Source of the DNA: Balneolales bacterium
Lineage (GTDB): Bacteria; Bacteroidota; Rhodothermia; Balneolales; Natronogracilivirgulaceae
NCBI GenBank assembly: GCA_007131625.1
Contig: SLQC01000389.1
Location: forward strand, 1 to 7,694
Direction: 5' to 3'
DNA length: 7,694 bases
This document shows, one piece after another, positions 1-5,842 of this stretch; within the stretch, counting starts at the first letter, position 1, and each line of letters begins with the position of its first letter. The notes below the pieces were generated by a model. The model was given only the letters and a program-made list of their open reading frames with translations. It was not told where the DNA came from and ran no database searches. The position numbers and the translations under genes were made by a program.

Positions 1-1093
1 CGCCCATGTGTGCGCCGGCGTTTTCGAAAATATTCCACAGAGTCTCGCCATCGTAGTACGTGGTTTTGAGCTCTTCGCGGACCAGTGTCGTTGCAGGCAC
101 CACATAGGTTTCGATGCCAACCTGGTGCCCTTTGATGATATTCGCGGCCGCCACAAAGTCAGTGATTTTACCACCGGTGCAGGATCCGATATACGCTCGG
201 GTAAGCGGAGTGCTTTTGACCTCGGTGACGGTCGCTTTGTTGTCCGGCGAATGCGGCTTGGCGACCATCGGCTGCAGATCGGAGGATTTATAGACCTTAA
301 CACTGTGATATTTTGGATCCGGATCGTTATAAAGCGGAGTGAAATCCTTGTTGGTTCTCTGACGCACATAGTCAAATGTTACATCATCCGGTTCAATCAC
401 ACCATTCTTGCCACCACCCTCGATGACCATGTTGGTCAGGGTCATACGTCCTTCCATATCCATGTTCATCACACCGTCACCGGCAAATTCCATGGCGCGA
501 TAGGTGCCACCATCCACGCCGATGTCCCCAATGATCTGAAGTATCAGGTCTTTTGCCATGATATACGGAGGGATGTCCCCTTCAAAAATGAATTTCATGG
601 TTTCAGGAACTTTGACCCACAACTTTCCGGTACCCATGATGAAACCGGCGTCGGTGTTGCCAATGCCGGTGGCGAACTGTCCAAACGCTCCAGCAGTACA
701 GGTGTGAGAATCGGTTCCAAAAAGCACCTCACCCGGACGGGTAAAGCCTTCTTCCGGCATCGCAACGTGGCAAACACCCTTGTACCGCTCGGTGCCGACA
801 TCATAATAGTGGGGCAGGTCCTGGTCAGCAGCAAATGCACGAAGAATATCGACATTTCGATTGGCGTACTTGTCGTTAGTGAAGATATAATGATCGGGAA
901 TGATGACGATTTTGTCTTTATCCCAGACGCGGGCGTCGTCACCGAATTCCCGTTTAAAGATTCCTATGGTGGGTGGGCCGCAGACATCGTGGGTCATCAG
1001 AACATCCACGTCCACCCAAACGGTTTCGCCGGCATCAACATTTTTACGGCCGGATGCTTTGGCCAGAATTTTTTCGGTTAAAGTCATTGACAT
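1..1093 (-). CDS. leuC: 3-isopropylmalate dehydratase large subunit, partial (3' end beyond left edge)
   Basis: This is the large subunit of the [4Fe-4S] isomerase that converts 2-isopropylmalate to 3-isopropylmalate in leucine synthesis. With CimA present it would also isomerise citramalate by way of citraconate. The first 364 residues are visible. The aconitase-family signature FGTDSHTCTAGAFGQFATG begins near residue 125, and IGSCTGGKITDF (302-313) carries the first cluster cysteine, Cys305. The window ends just before the expected CxxC pair, so cluster completeness cannot be judged. Spacing fits the shorter archaeal/HacA-like type of about 420 residues rather than the E. coli type of about 466; that is family knowledge, not measured here. 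The start is ATG at 1093, three bases after the leuA stop; Met3 at 1087 is an alternative. No clear Shine-Dalgarno is seen, so translation is probably coupled to leuA. The small subunit LeuD should follow to the left. The motif reads CTGG where many relatives have CTNG. Confidence 0.95.
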   Translation of the reverse strand, partial: MSMTLTEKILAKASGRKNVDAGETVWVDVDVLMTHDVCGPPTIGIFKREFGDDARVWDKDKIVIIPDHYIFTNDKYANRNVDILRAFAADQDLPHYYDVGTERYKGVCHVAMPEEGFTRPGEVLFGTDSHTCTAGAFGQFATGIGNTDAGFIMGTGKLWVKVPETMKFIFEGDIPPYIMAKDLILQIIGDIGVDGGTYRAMEFAGDGVMNMDMEGRMTLTNMVIEGGGKNGVIEPDDVTFDYVRQRTNKDFTPLYNDPDPKYHSVKVYKSSDLQPMVAKPHSPDNKATVTEVKSTPLTRAYIGSCTGGKITDFVAAANIIKGHQVGIETYVVPATTLVREELKTTYYDGETLWNIFENAGAHMG

Positions 1094-1096
1094 GAT

Positions 1097-2308
1097 TTAC
1101 GGTCGATTTAAGTATTCTTGCATGGTTTCTTTGATAAAAGTGCTGCTGAGTCCACCTCCACCACCACCAGAGATAAGTTCGACGAGGTCCTCGTCCACCA
1201 TCACTTTTTTCTTGTCGGCAATGGCGATGAACGCATCGTATGCTTTGTCCATTTCATCCCTGGAAAGGTCGTATCCGAGTTGCTTTAAACGGGCGTGGAG
1301 CGCACGACGGCCAGAGTGTTTGCCGAGAACGATATTGTTGGAAGAGAGTCCTACCGAATTCGGGGTCATAATCTCGTAGGTCAGCGGGTTTTTCAACACG
1401 CCATCCTGGTGAATTCCTGCCTCGTGTGAAAAAGCGTTCTGTCCGACAATAGCTTTGTTCACCTGGACCTCCATCCGTGTGATTTCGCTCAACATTTTGC
1501 TGGTTGGGTAGATTTCGGACGTTTTGATGTTGGTTTTCTGTTGAAATTCCGGATTGCGTGTGTGAACCGCCATAACTATTTCCTCGAGTGATGCATTTCC
1601 GGCACGTTCTCCGATTCCGTTGATGGTGCACTCCAGCTGTTGTGCGCCATTGCGGATCGCCATAAGCGAGTTTGCGACAGCGAGTCCCAGGTCGTTATGA
1701 CAGTGCACGCTGAGGATCGCCTTGTCGATGTTGGGAACACGTTCACGCAGGGTTTTTATCAGTTCACCGAATTCCCAGGGCATGGCGTAACCGACAGTAT
1801 CGGGAATATTGATAACCCGGGCGCCGGCGTCGATAGTCGCCTCGACGATTTCACAGAGAAAGTCGATGTCTGTCCGGGTGGCGTCTTCGGCGGAAAACTC
1901 CACTTCCGGGCAAAGGCTATTTGCATATTTCACCGCTTCAACTGCCTCCCGGAGCACTTCCCTGGGTGATTTCCTGAGCTTGTGCTCCATATGGATATCG
2001 GAAGTGGCGATAAAGGTATGGATACGCGGCTTTTTTGCAAATTTGAGCGCTTCCCAAGCCCGGTCGATATCACCTTTTCTGGCTCGGGCGAGTCCGGCTA
2101 CCGTACATTTTGTGATATTTTTTGCAATCTGTCGGGCTGCCTGAAAATCGCCATCCGATGAGATAGGAAAACCGGCTTCCAAAATATCCACTCCAAGTAG
2201 TTCCAGTTGCGCGGCTAATCGAACTTTTTCGTCCAGATTCATGCTGAATCCGGGTGCCTGTTCACCGTCACGCAGTGTCGTATCGAAGATATGGAATCGT
2301 TTCTTCAT
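1097..2308 (-). CDS. leuA: 2-isopropylmalate synthase, short form lacking the C-terminal regulatory domain
   Basis: The enzyme condenses acetyl-CoA with 2-oxoisovalerate, the committed step to leucine. The DRE-TIM barrel opens with FDTTLRDGEQAPG (8-20, Arg13 and Asp14). Metal ligands are visible as HCHND (202-206) and Asn238 in GERAGNAS. The subdomain motif HEAGIHQDG lies at 295-303. The closing helix DEDLVELI (372-379) is where the roughly 120-residue leucine-binding domain begins in the long E. coli-type enzyme (about 520 residues). Here the protein instead runs into six glycines (381-386) and a 17-residue tail, 403 residues in all. Short LeuA forms are known in Bacteroidota, so this need not be a truncation. 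The start ATG overlaps the cimA stop (ATGA), indicating translational coupling. IPMS is favoured over citramalate or homocitrate synthase by overall LeuA-like sequence and by a clear CimA next door. Confidence 0.95.
   Translation of the reverse strand: MKKRFHIFDTTLRDGEQAPGFSMNLDEKVRLAAQLELLGVDILEAGFPISSDGDFQAARQIAKNITKCTVAGLARARKGDIDRAWEALKFAKKPRIHTFIATSDIHMEHKLRKSPREVLREAVEAVKYANSLCPEVEFSAEDATRTDIDFLCEIVEATIDAGARVINIPDTVGYAMPWEFGELIKTLRERVPNIDKAILSVHCHNDLGLAVANSLMAIRNGAQQLECTINGIGERAGNASLEEIVMAVHTRNPEFQQKTNIKTSEIYPTSKMLSEITRMEVQVNKAIVGQNAFSHEAGIHQDGVLKNPLTYEIMTPNSVGLSSNNIVLGKHSGRRALHARLKQLGYDLSRDEMDKAYDAFIAIADKKKVMVDEDLVELISGGGGGGLSSTFIKETMQEYLNRP
1151..1168 (-). repeat. Hexaglycine codon tract in leuA
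   Basis: The codons GGT GGT GGT GGA GGT GGA encode Gly381-386 of LeuA. This short GGN triplet repeat sits exactly at the boundary where longer LeuA proteins would begin their regulatory domain. Such a tract could vary in length in frame by slippage. Confidence 0.8.
2305..2308 (-). other. ATGA stop/start overlap of cimA and leuA
   Basis: The cimA stop TGA (2307-2305) and the leuA start ATG (2308-2306) share bases in an ATGA. With no Shine-Dalgarno before leuA, this points to terminating ribosomes re-initiating, and so to coordinated synthesis of the two Claisen-condensing enzymes. Confidence 0.85.
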
Positions 2309-3903
2309 GATTGGGAGTGGTTTTCAGTGGTGATTTTTTGCTGTTGGAGATAATAGGCCATACTTTCCATCAGCGCTTGCCAGCTGGCTTCGATGATATT
2401 TTCGGATACACCGACAGTACCCCAGCTGGCACCGTTGTTATGTGAGTCGATAAGTACGCGAACCTTTGCCTTGGTTCCGTCTTTTTCGTTGAGCACGCGG
2501 ACTTTATAGTCCGACAGCTGCATCTGGTTCACCTCGGGGTAGAATTTGCAGAGTGCCTTGCGAAGGGCGGAATCGAGCGCATGGACCGGGCCATTACCGG
2601 AAGCGGCGGTATGCTCTTCCTCGCCGTTAACCAGCAAACGGATGGTCGCTTCGGAGCGTATTTCCGCCCGATCGTTTTTTTCGATAATGACGCGAAATCC
2701 TTTCAGCTCGAACAGGTCTTGCCATTCGCCTGTGATCTTCCGGATCAGCAGGTCAAGTGATCCTTCGGCCGCTTCAAACTGGTATCCTTCGTTTTCAAGG
2801 CGCTTGAGCGTCTGCACAATTTCGGGCACTTTGTCGCCGTAGGATTGCAGGTCAATGCCGAGTTCGTCGGATTTGAAATAGATGTTGCTTTTCCCGGAAA
2901 GGTCGGACACCAGTACCCGTCGGGTGTTGCCGATCTGCTCCGGTACAAGATGTTCATAGGTGGAGGGATCCTTCATTACGGCGCTTACGTGTATACCGCC
3001 CTTATGGGCAAACGCGCTTTTGCCGGTAAATGGCTGATGATCCATGGGAGCCACATTGGCCACCTCGCTGACATAGTGGGAGAGTGAGGTCAGTTTCTCC
3101 ATTTTCTCATTACTGATGCAGTCGTAATTCATTTTCAGCTGCAGGTTCGGGATGACCGAGCAGAGATTTACATTGCCGCAGCGTTCGCCATAGCCGTTGA
3201 TCGTGCCCTGGACATGCCGACACCCGTTTTCCACGGCGACCAGGGTGTTGGCGACGGCCAACTCTCCGTCGTTATGAGCGTGGATGCCGATAACCATATC
3301 GGGGAAGCGGGCTACGACGGTACGTACGATCTCTGCCACTTCGTGGGGGAGGCTGCCCCCGTTGGTATCGCACAGCACCAGTGCCGATGAACCCGCCTGA
3401 GCGGCATTTTCCAGGGTTTCAAGCGCATAGTCAGGGTTGTCTTTGAATCCGTCGAAGAAGTGCTCGGCGTCGTAGATCACTTCCTTGTCACGGGCGGTCA
3501 TATAGGCGATCGACTGCCGGATCAGATCCAGGTTATCATGTTCGGTAATACCGAGTGCCTGTTTTATATGAAAGAGCCAGGTCTTGCCGAAAATGCAGAC
3601 TGCGGAGGTTCCGGCCTCGACCAGCGCCTGGATATTTTCATCGGTTTCCGGCGTATTGCCGTGGCGCATGGTGCTGCCGAAAGCTACCAGCCGGGCATGG
3701 TTGAATGAGTGCTGCCGGGCCATGTTGAAAAAATCCAGGTCCTTGGGATTGGATCCCGGCCAACCGCCTTCGATATAATCAATGTTCATCTGGTCCAGTC
3801 GCCGGGCGATGCGCAACTTGTCTTCGGATGAGAAGGAGATGCCCTCGCCCTGGGTGCCGTCGCGCAGCGTGGTGTCAAACAGGTCTATTGATCGATTTTT
3901 CAT
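2305..3903 (-). CDS. cimA: (R)-citramalate synthase
   Basis: CimA condenses pyruvate with acetyl-CoA to (R)-citramalate, the first step of the threonine-independent route to 2-oxobutyrate and isoleucine. The 532-residue protein has a DRE-TIM barrel starting FDTTLRDGTQGEGISFS (9-25; Arg14, Asp15). The stretch YIEGGWPGSNPKD (43-55) is typical of the long CimA family and unlike LeuA. Metal ligands appear as HAHND (208-212) and Asn244 in GERCGNVNL, and AFAHKGGIH lies at 297-305. From about 395 to 520 it keeps a LeuA-type dimerisation/regulatory domain, including GPVHALDSALRKAL and GASWGTVGVS, so it can in principle be feedback controlled, classically by isoleucine. The ATG at 3903 is preceded by an A8 tract (3907-3914) and no Shine-Dalgarno. 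A 126-base leader separates it from ilvC, while leuA overlaps its stop by four bases. A 2-isopropylmalate synthase function is less likely given the adjacent leuA. Confidence 0.93.
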   Translation of the reverse strand: MKNRSIDLFDTTLRDGTQGEGISFSSEDKLRIARRLDQMNIDYIEGGWPGSNPKDLDFFNMARQHSFNHARLVAFGSTMRHGNTPETDENIQALVEAGTSAVCIFGKTWLFHIKQALGITEHDNLDLIRQSIAYMTARDKEVIYDAEHFFDGFKDNPDYALETLENAAQAGSSALVLCDTNGGSLPHEVAEIVRTVVARFPDMVIGIHAHNDGELAVANTLVAVENGCRHVQGTINGYGERCGNVNLCSVIPNLQLKMNYDCISNEKMEKLTSLSHYVSEVANVAPMDHQPFTGKSAFAHKGGIHVSAVMKDPSTYEHLVPEQIGNTRRVLVSDLSGKSNIYFKSDELGIDLQSYGDKVPEIVQTLKRLENEGYQFEAAEGSLDLLIRKITGEWQDLFELKGFRVIIEKNDRAEIRSEATIRLLVNGEEEHTAASGNGPVHALDSALRKALCKFYPEVNQMQLSDYKVRVLNEKDGTKAKVRVLIDSHNNGASWGTVGVSENIIEASWQALMESMAYYLQQQKITTENHSQS

Positions 3904-3961
3904 ATGTTTTTTTTCTGATTCAAGCGGGCAGATGGAGCATTTATGGCTTATCCACTCGCAT

Positions 3962-4032
3962 GTATGTCAGAGATTTCATGTGTTTATATCATTCGATTAT
4001 TAAGGTCGCTTGGGTATTTCATGAATCTGTCA
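3962..4032 (-). promoter_or_regulatory. Shared leader element, copy 2, upstream of cimA
   Basis: This is the partner of the ilvC leader element, about 14 bases shorter, the difference falling mainly in the middle. On the minus strand it opens with TGACAGATTCATGAAA, whose first three bases are the ilvC stop codon, and ends with CTGACATAC. It sits 58 bases before the cimA ATG. The remainder of the leader (3904-3961) contains an A8 tract next to the start codon and no convincing terminator or Shine-Dalgarno. The presence of the element suggests cimA-leuA-leuC is controlled together with ilvC rather than only by read-through. Confidence 0.6.
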
Positions 4033-5022
4033 CTCCTTTTTTATCCAGCTCATCATGTCACGCAGCTCGCTGCCGATCATTTCAATGGGAAGACGGTCAT
4101 GTTTGCGTCGCAATGCTTCCAGTGAAGGACGTCCTGCCCGGTTTTCCAGTATCCATTCACGGGCAAACTGGCCGTTCTGTATATCGGCAAGAATCTGCTC
4201 CATTCGCTTGCGTGTTCCAGCGTCGATCACTTTTGGTCCGGAAGTCATACCACCGTATTCGGCCGTGTCACTAACCGAGTAGTACATACCGGCAATTCCG
4301 CCTTCATACATCAGGTCGACAATCAGCTTCATTTCATGCAAACATTCGAAATAGGCGATTTCCGGTTTGTAACCGGCTTTGACCAGAACATCGAATCCGG
4401 TGTTGATCAACTCGGTAACCCCACCGCACAAAACTGCCTGCTCGCCGAACAAATCAGTCTCGGTCTCTTCTTCAAAAGTGGTTTCGATGACACCTGCACG
4501 AGTTCCGCCGATACCCTTGGCATAGGCCAGTGCGAGATCGCGGATATTTCCGTCGGGATCCTGGTGGATGGCGAACAGGCAGGGGACGCCGGCTCCCTCG
4601 GTATAAACGCGACGAACCAGGTGGCCGGGTCCTTTCGGGGCGACCATGAACACTCCAATGTTTTCCGGCGGGACGATCTGGCTAAAGTGGATATTGAACC
4701 CGTGTGCAAATACCAATGCATTGCCGGATCTCAGGTTCGGTTTAATATCGGTTTCATAGACATCCTTCTGCTTCTCATCTGGCAGCAACACCATCACCAC
4801 ATCCGCTTTTTTGGTGGCTTCGGCTGTTTCGAAAACTGTGAGACCGTCAGCTTCCGCCTTCATCCATGATGCGCTGTCCCTGCGAAGTCCCACAATTACC
4901 GACACCCCGCTTTCATGAAGATTTCGGGCGTGTGCATGACCCTGGCTACCGTAACCCAATACGGCTACCGTTTTATTTTCCAGTTCAGAAAGATCGGCGT
5001 CGTTGTCATAATAGAGTTTCAT
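4030..5022 (-). CDS. ilvC: Ketol-acid reductoisomerase, class I, NADP-type
   Basis: The enzyme rearranges and reduces acetolactate or acetohydroxybutyrate in valine, leucine and isoleucine synthesis. At 330 residues it is the usual class I length. The Rossmann motif GYGSQGHAHARNL spans 23-35. The cofactor loop GLRRDSASW (45-53) keeps Ser50 and Ser52, which in this family favour NADPH; this is inferred from family knowledge. In the knotted domain the magnesium and catalytic residues are visible: Asp190 and Glu194 in TDLFGEQ, Glu226 and Glu230 in FECLHEMK, and Ser251 in SVSDTAEYG. His107 and Lys130 (APKGPGH) are also in place. The start is ATG at 5022 with no Shine-Dalgarno. A 158-base leader separates it from ilvN, so it probably has its own promoter or regulated leader. 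Its last codons, AAAAAGGAGTGA, place a GGAG immediately before the cimA leader. Confidence 0.97.
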   Translation of the reverse strand: MKLYYDNDADLSELENKTVAVLGYGSQGHAHARNLHESGVSVIVGLRRDSASWMKAEADGLTVFETAEATKKADVVMVLLPDEKQKDVYETDIKPNLRSGNALVFAHGFNIHFSQIVPPENIGVFMVAPKGPGHLVRRVYTEGAGVPCLFAIHQDPDGNIRDLALAYAKGIGGTRAGVIETTFEEETETDLFGEQAVLCGGVTELINTGFDVLVKAGYKPEIAYFECLHEMKLIVDLMYEGGIAGMYYSVSDTAEYGGMTSGPKVIDAGTRKRMEQILADIQNGQFAREWILENRAGRPSLEALRRKHDRLPIEMIGSELRDMMSWIKKE

Positions 5023-5047
5023 CTGTTAAGTATTATTTTATGATTTA

Positions 5048-5132
5048 GAATGTCAATTGGAATATCCATGGTTTAATCATGCGATTGTTGTATATCGAAG
5101 GTTTTCGCTATGGATGTTTCATGAGTATGTCA
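5048..5132 (-). promoter_or_regulatory. Shared leader element, copy 1, upstream of ilvC
   Basis: This part of the 158-base ilvN-ilvC gap matches part of the cimA leader (3962-4032) in the same orientation and order. The best blocks are 5117-5132 with 4017-4032 (14 of 16 identical) and 5076-5089 with 3988-4001 (12 of 14). The matching bases TCGCT, AAGGT and GTTTA keep the same order between and beside them. On the minus strand the element opens with TGACATACTCATGAAA and ends with a perfect TTGACA (5056-5051), 28 bases before the ilvC ATG. It could be a duplicated promoter/operator region; which protein or RNA mechanism reads it is unknown. The rest of the gap (5133-5180) holds only a weak AT-rich inverted repeat after the ilvN stop. 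Confidence 0.6.
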
Positions 5133-5180
5133 TATGCTTAAGAATTTGTTTATTATTGGTTTGAAAATAAGGAAATTTTC

Positions 5181-5693
5181 TCAATCTTTCTTCTGGTATT
5201 CCCGTTTCATGGCGACAGTTCCGGTTCGGGCTACCTGTCGGAGCCCAAACGGCTCAAACATACCGATGGCCGCATCCACCTTGTCTTTCCGACCGGTGAT
5301 TTCGATGGTCAGGCTTTCCTGACTGATATCGATCACCTTGGCGCGGAATACATTGGCAACCTGAATGATTTCGGACTGTTTCTCTTTGGTGGAGACTACC
5401 TTGATTAGCGCCAGCTCCCGTTCTACATGAGGGAGGAATGTGAGGTCCTCGACACTGACTACATCCACCAATTTACCCAGCTGGAGAATGATCTGATCGA
5501 TAATCCGTTTGTCACCGTGTGTGGTAATGGTACAGCTGGCCATTTTGTCTTCTTCGGCTTCGCCGATACTTATACTGTCTATATTGAATCCCCGTCCGGT
5601 GAAAAGTCCGGCTATGCGAGCCAGAGCATTGAAATGGTGGTTCACCTTCATGGAGATGGTGTGCTTCTTGCCTTTTATTGCGCCTTCGGGCAT
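5181..5693 (-). CDS. ilvN: Acetolactate synthase small (regulatory) subunit
   Basis: This is the regulatory partner of IlvB: its N-terminal ACT domain stabilises and activates the large subunit and normally binds valine for feedback. The protein has 170 residues, the usual length of the longer IlvH/IlvN type. The ACT domain runs from about 10 to 83, with the family core ARIAGLFTGRGFNIDSISIG at 25-44. The C-terminal domain follows and ends near FGLRQVARTGTVAM (149-162). The effector-site loop is unusual. Where relatives read roughly VENKFGVLAR, this protein has VNHHFNALAR (17-26), so the conserved Asn is His19 and the conserved Gly (E. coli IlvH Gly14) is Asn22. Valine sensitivity may therefore be altered. 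The next Met in frame is residue 15, inside the first ACT strand, so ATG 5693 is the sensible start. No Shine-Dalgarno is visible. The gene follows ilvB across a gap holding a terminator. Confidence 0.95.
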   Translation of the reverse strand: MPEGAIKGKKHTISMKVNHHFNALARIAGLFTGRGFNIDSISIGEAEEDKMASCTITTHGDKRIIDQIILQLGKLVDVVSVEDLTFLPHVERELALIKVVSTKEKQSEIIQVANVFRAKVIDISQESLTIEITGRKDKVDAAIGMFEPFGLRQVARTGTVAMKREYQKKD

Positions 5694-5725
5694 GGTGGTA
5701 TAGATTTGGGAAATAGTGTTAGGTT

Positions 5726-5731
5726 ATTATA
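5726..5731 (-). promoter_or_regulatory. Candidate -10 box upstream of ilvN
   Basis: The minus strand reads TATAAT here, 32 bases before the ilvN ATG and downstream of the terminator, a sensible place for an ilvN promoter with a leader of about 25 bases. No good TTGACA-like -35 box lies at 16-18 bases, and the region is AT-rich, so this rests on one hexamer plus position. Confidence 0.3.
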
Positions 5732-5759
5732 TATGAGAATTCATCTTCGAGTTTTGCAG

Positions 5760-5780
5760 ATGCCGGTTACAGGCCGGCAT
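5760..5780 (-). repeat. Perfect hairpin immediately downstream of the ilvB terminator
   Basis: ATGCCGG (5760-5766) and CCGGCAT (5774-5780) form a perfect 7-bp inverted repeat around a 7-base loop. On the minus strand it begins two bases after the terminator T tract and is not followed by T residues, so it is not a second terminator. One arm (AACCGG) could alternatively pair with CCGGTT of the terminator's 3' arm. It may stabilise the 5' end of read-through RNA or be a processing site; the role is inferred. Confidence 0.6.
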
Positions 5781-5781
5781 G

Positions 5782-5831
5782 AAAAATAAAAAACCGGACC
5801 ATAAACGATGTTGCCGATATGATCCGGCTTT
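5782..5831 (-). terminator. Intrinsic terminator after ilvB
   Basis: Read on the minus strand, AAAGCCGGATCATA (5831-5818) pairs with TATGGTCCGGTTTT (5803-5790). The stem is 14 bp with two G-U wobbles and a 14-base loop, and it runs directly into a T-rich tract (5793-5782, eleven T in twelve bases). This is a canonical Rho-independent terminator shape, 12 bases past the ilvB stop. It lies between the two subunit genes, so it is either partial or ilvN has its own promoter. The plus strand lacks a following T tract, so it is not bidirectional. Confidence 0.8.
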
Positions 5832-5842
5832 AAGGTCATTCA

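Noticed and set aside
595..942. Other overlapping frames inside leuC, leuA, cimA, ilvC, ilvN and ilvB on both strands
   Set aside because: All lie within strongly conserved genes, have no recognisable motifs and no start signals, and are shadows of the real frames.
8..1081. A 357-codon open frame on the plus strand opposite leuC
   Set aside because: It is antisense to a clear, well-conserved LeuC reading frame. The translated plus-strand sequence shows no recognisable domain, so its length is best explained by codon bias of leuC.
3984..4022. A 12-codon ORF (MKYPSDLNNRMI) in the cimA leader, 10 bases after a GGAG
   Set aside because: It has no run of Leu, Ile or Val codons, as expected for an attenuation leader peptide, and the GGAG is simply the end of ilvC. 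The matching position in the ilvC leader gives only MKHP before a stop, so the ORF is not conserved between the two copies.
5028..5056. TTGACA (5056-5051) as the -35 box of a sigma-70 promoter for ilvC
   Set aside because: At 15-17 base spacing the -10 candidates are poor (TAATAC, AATACT, ATACTT), and the transcript would start at or beside the ATG. The good TAAAAT hexamer is only 10 bases away. The hexamer is kept as part of the shared element, not as a proven promoter.
5163..5180. GAAAAT/ATTTTC inverted repeat just after the ilvN stop as a terminator
   Set aside because: It is only a 6-bp AT-rich stem with one G-C pair and no following T tract, too weak to terminate.
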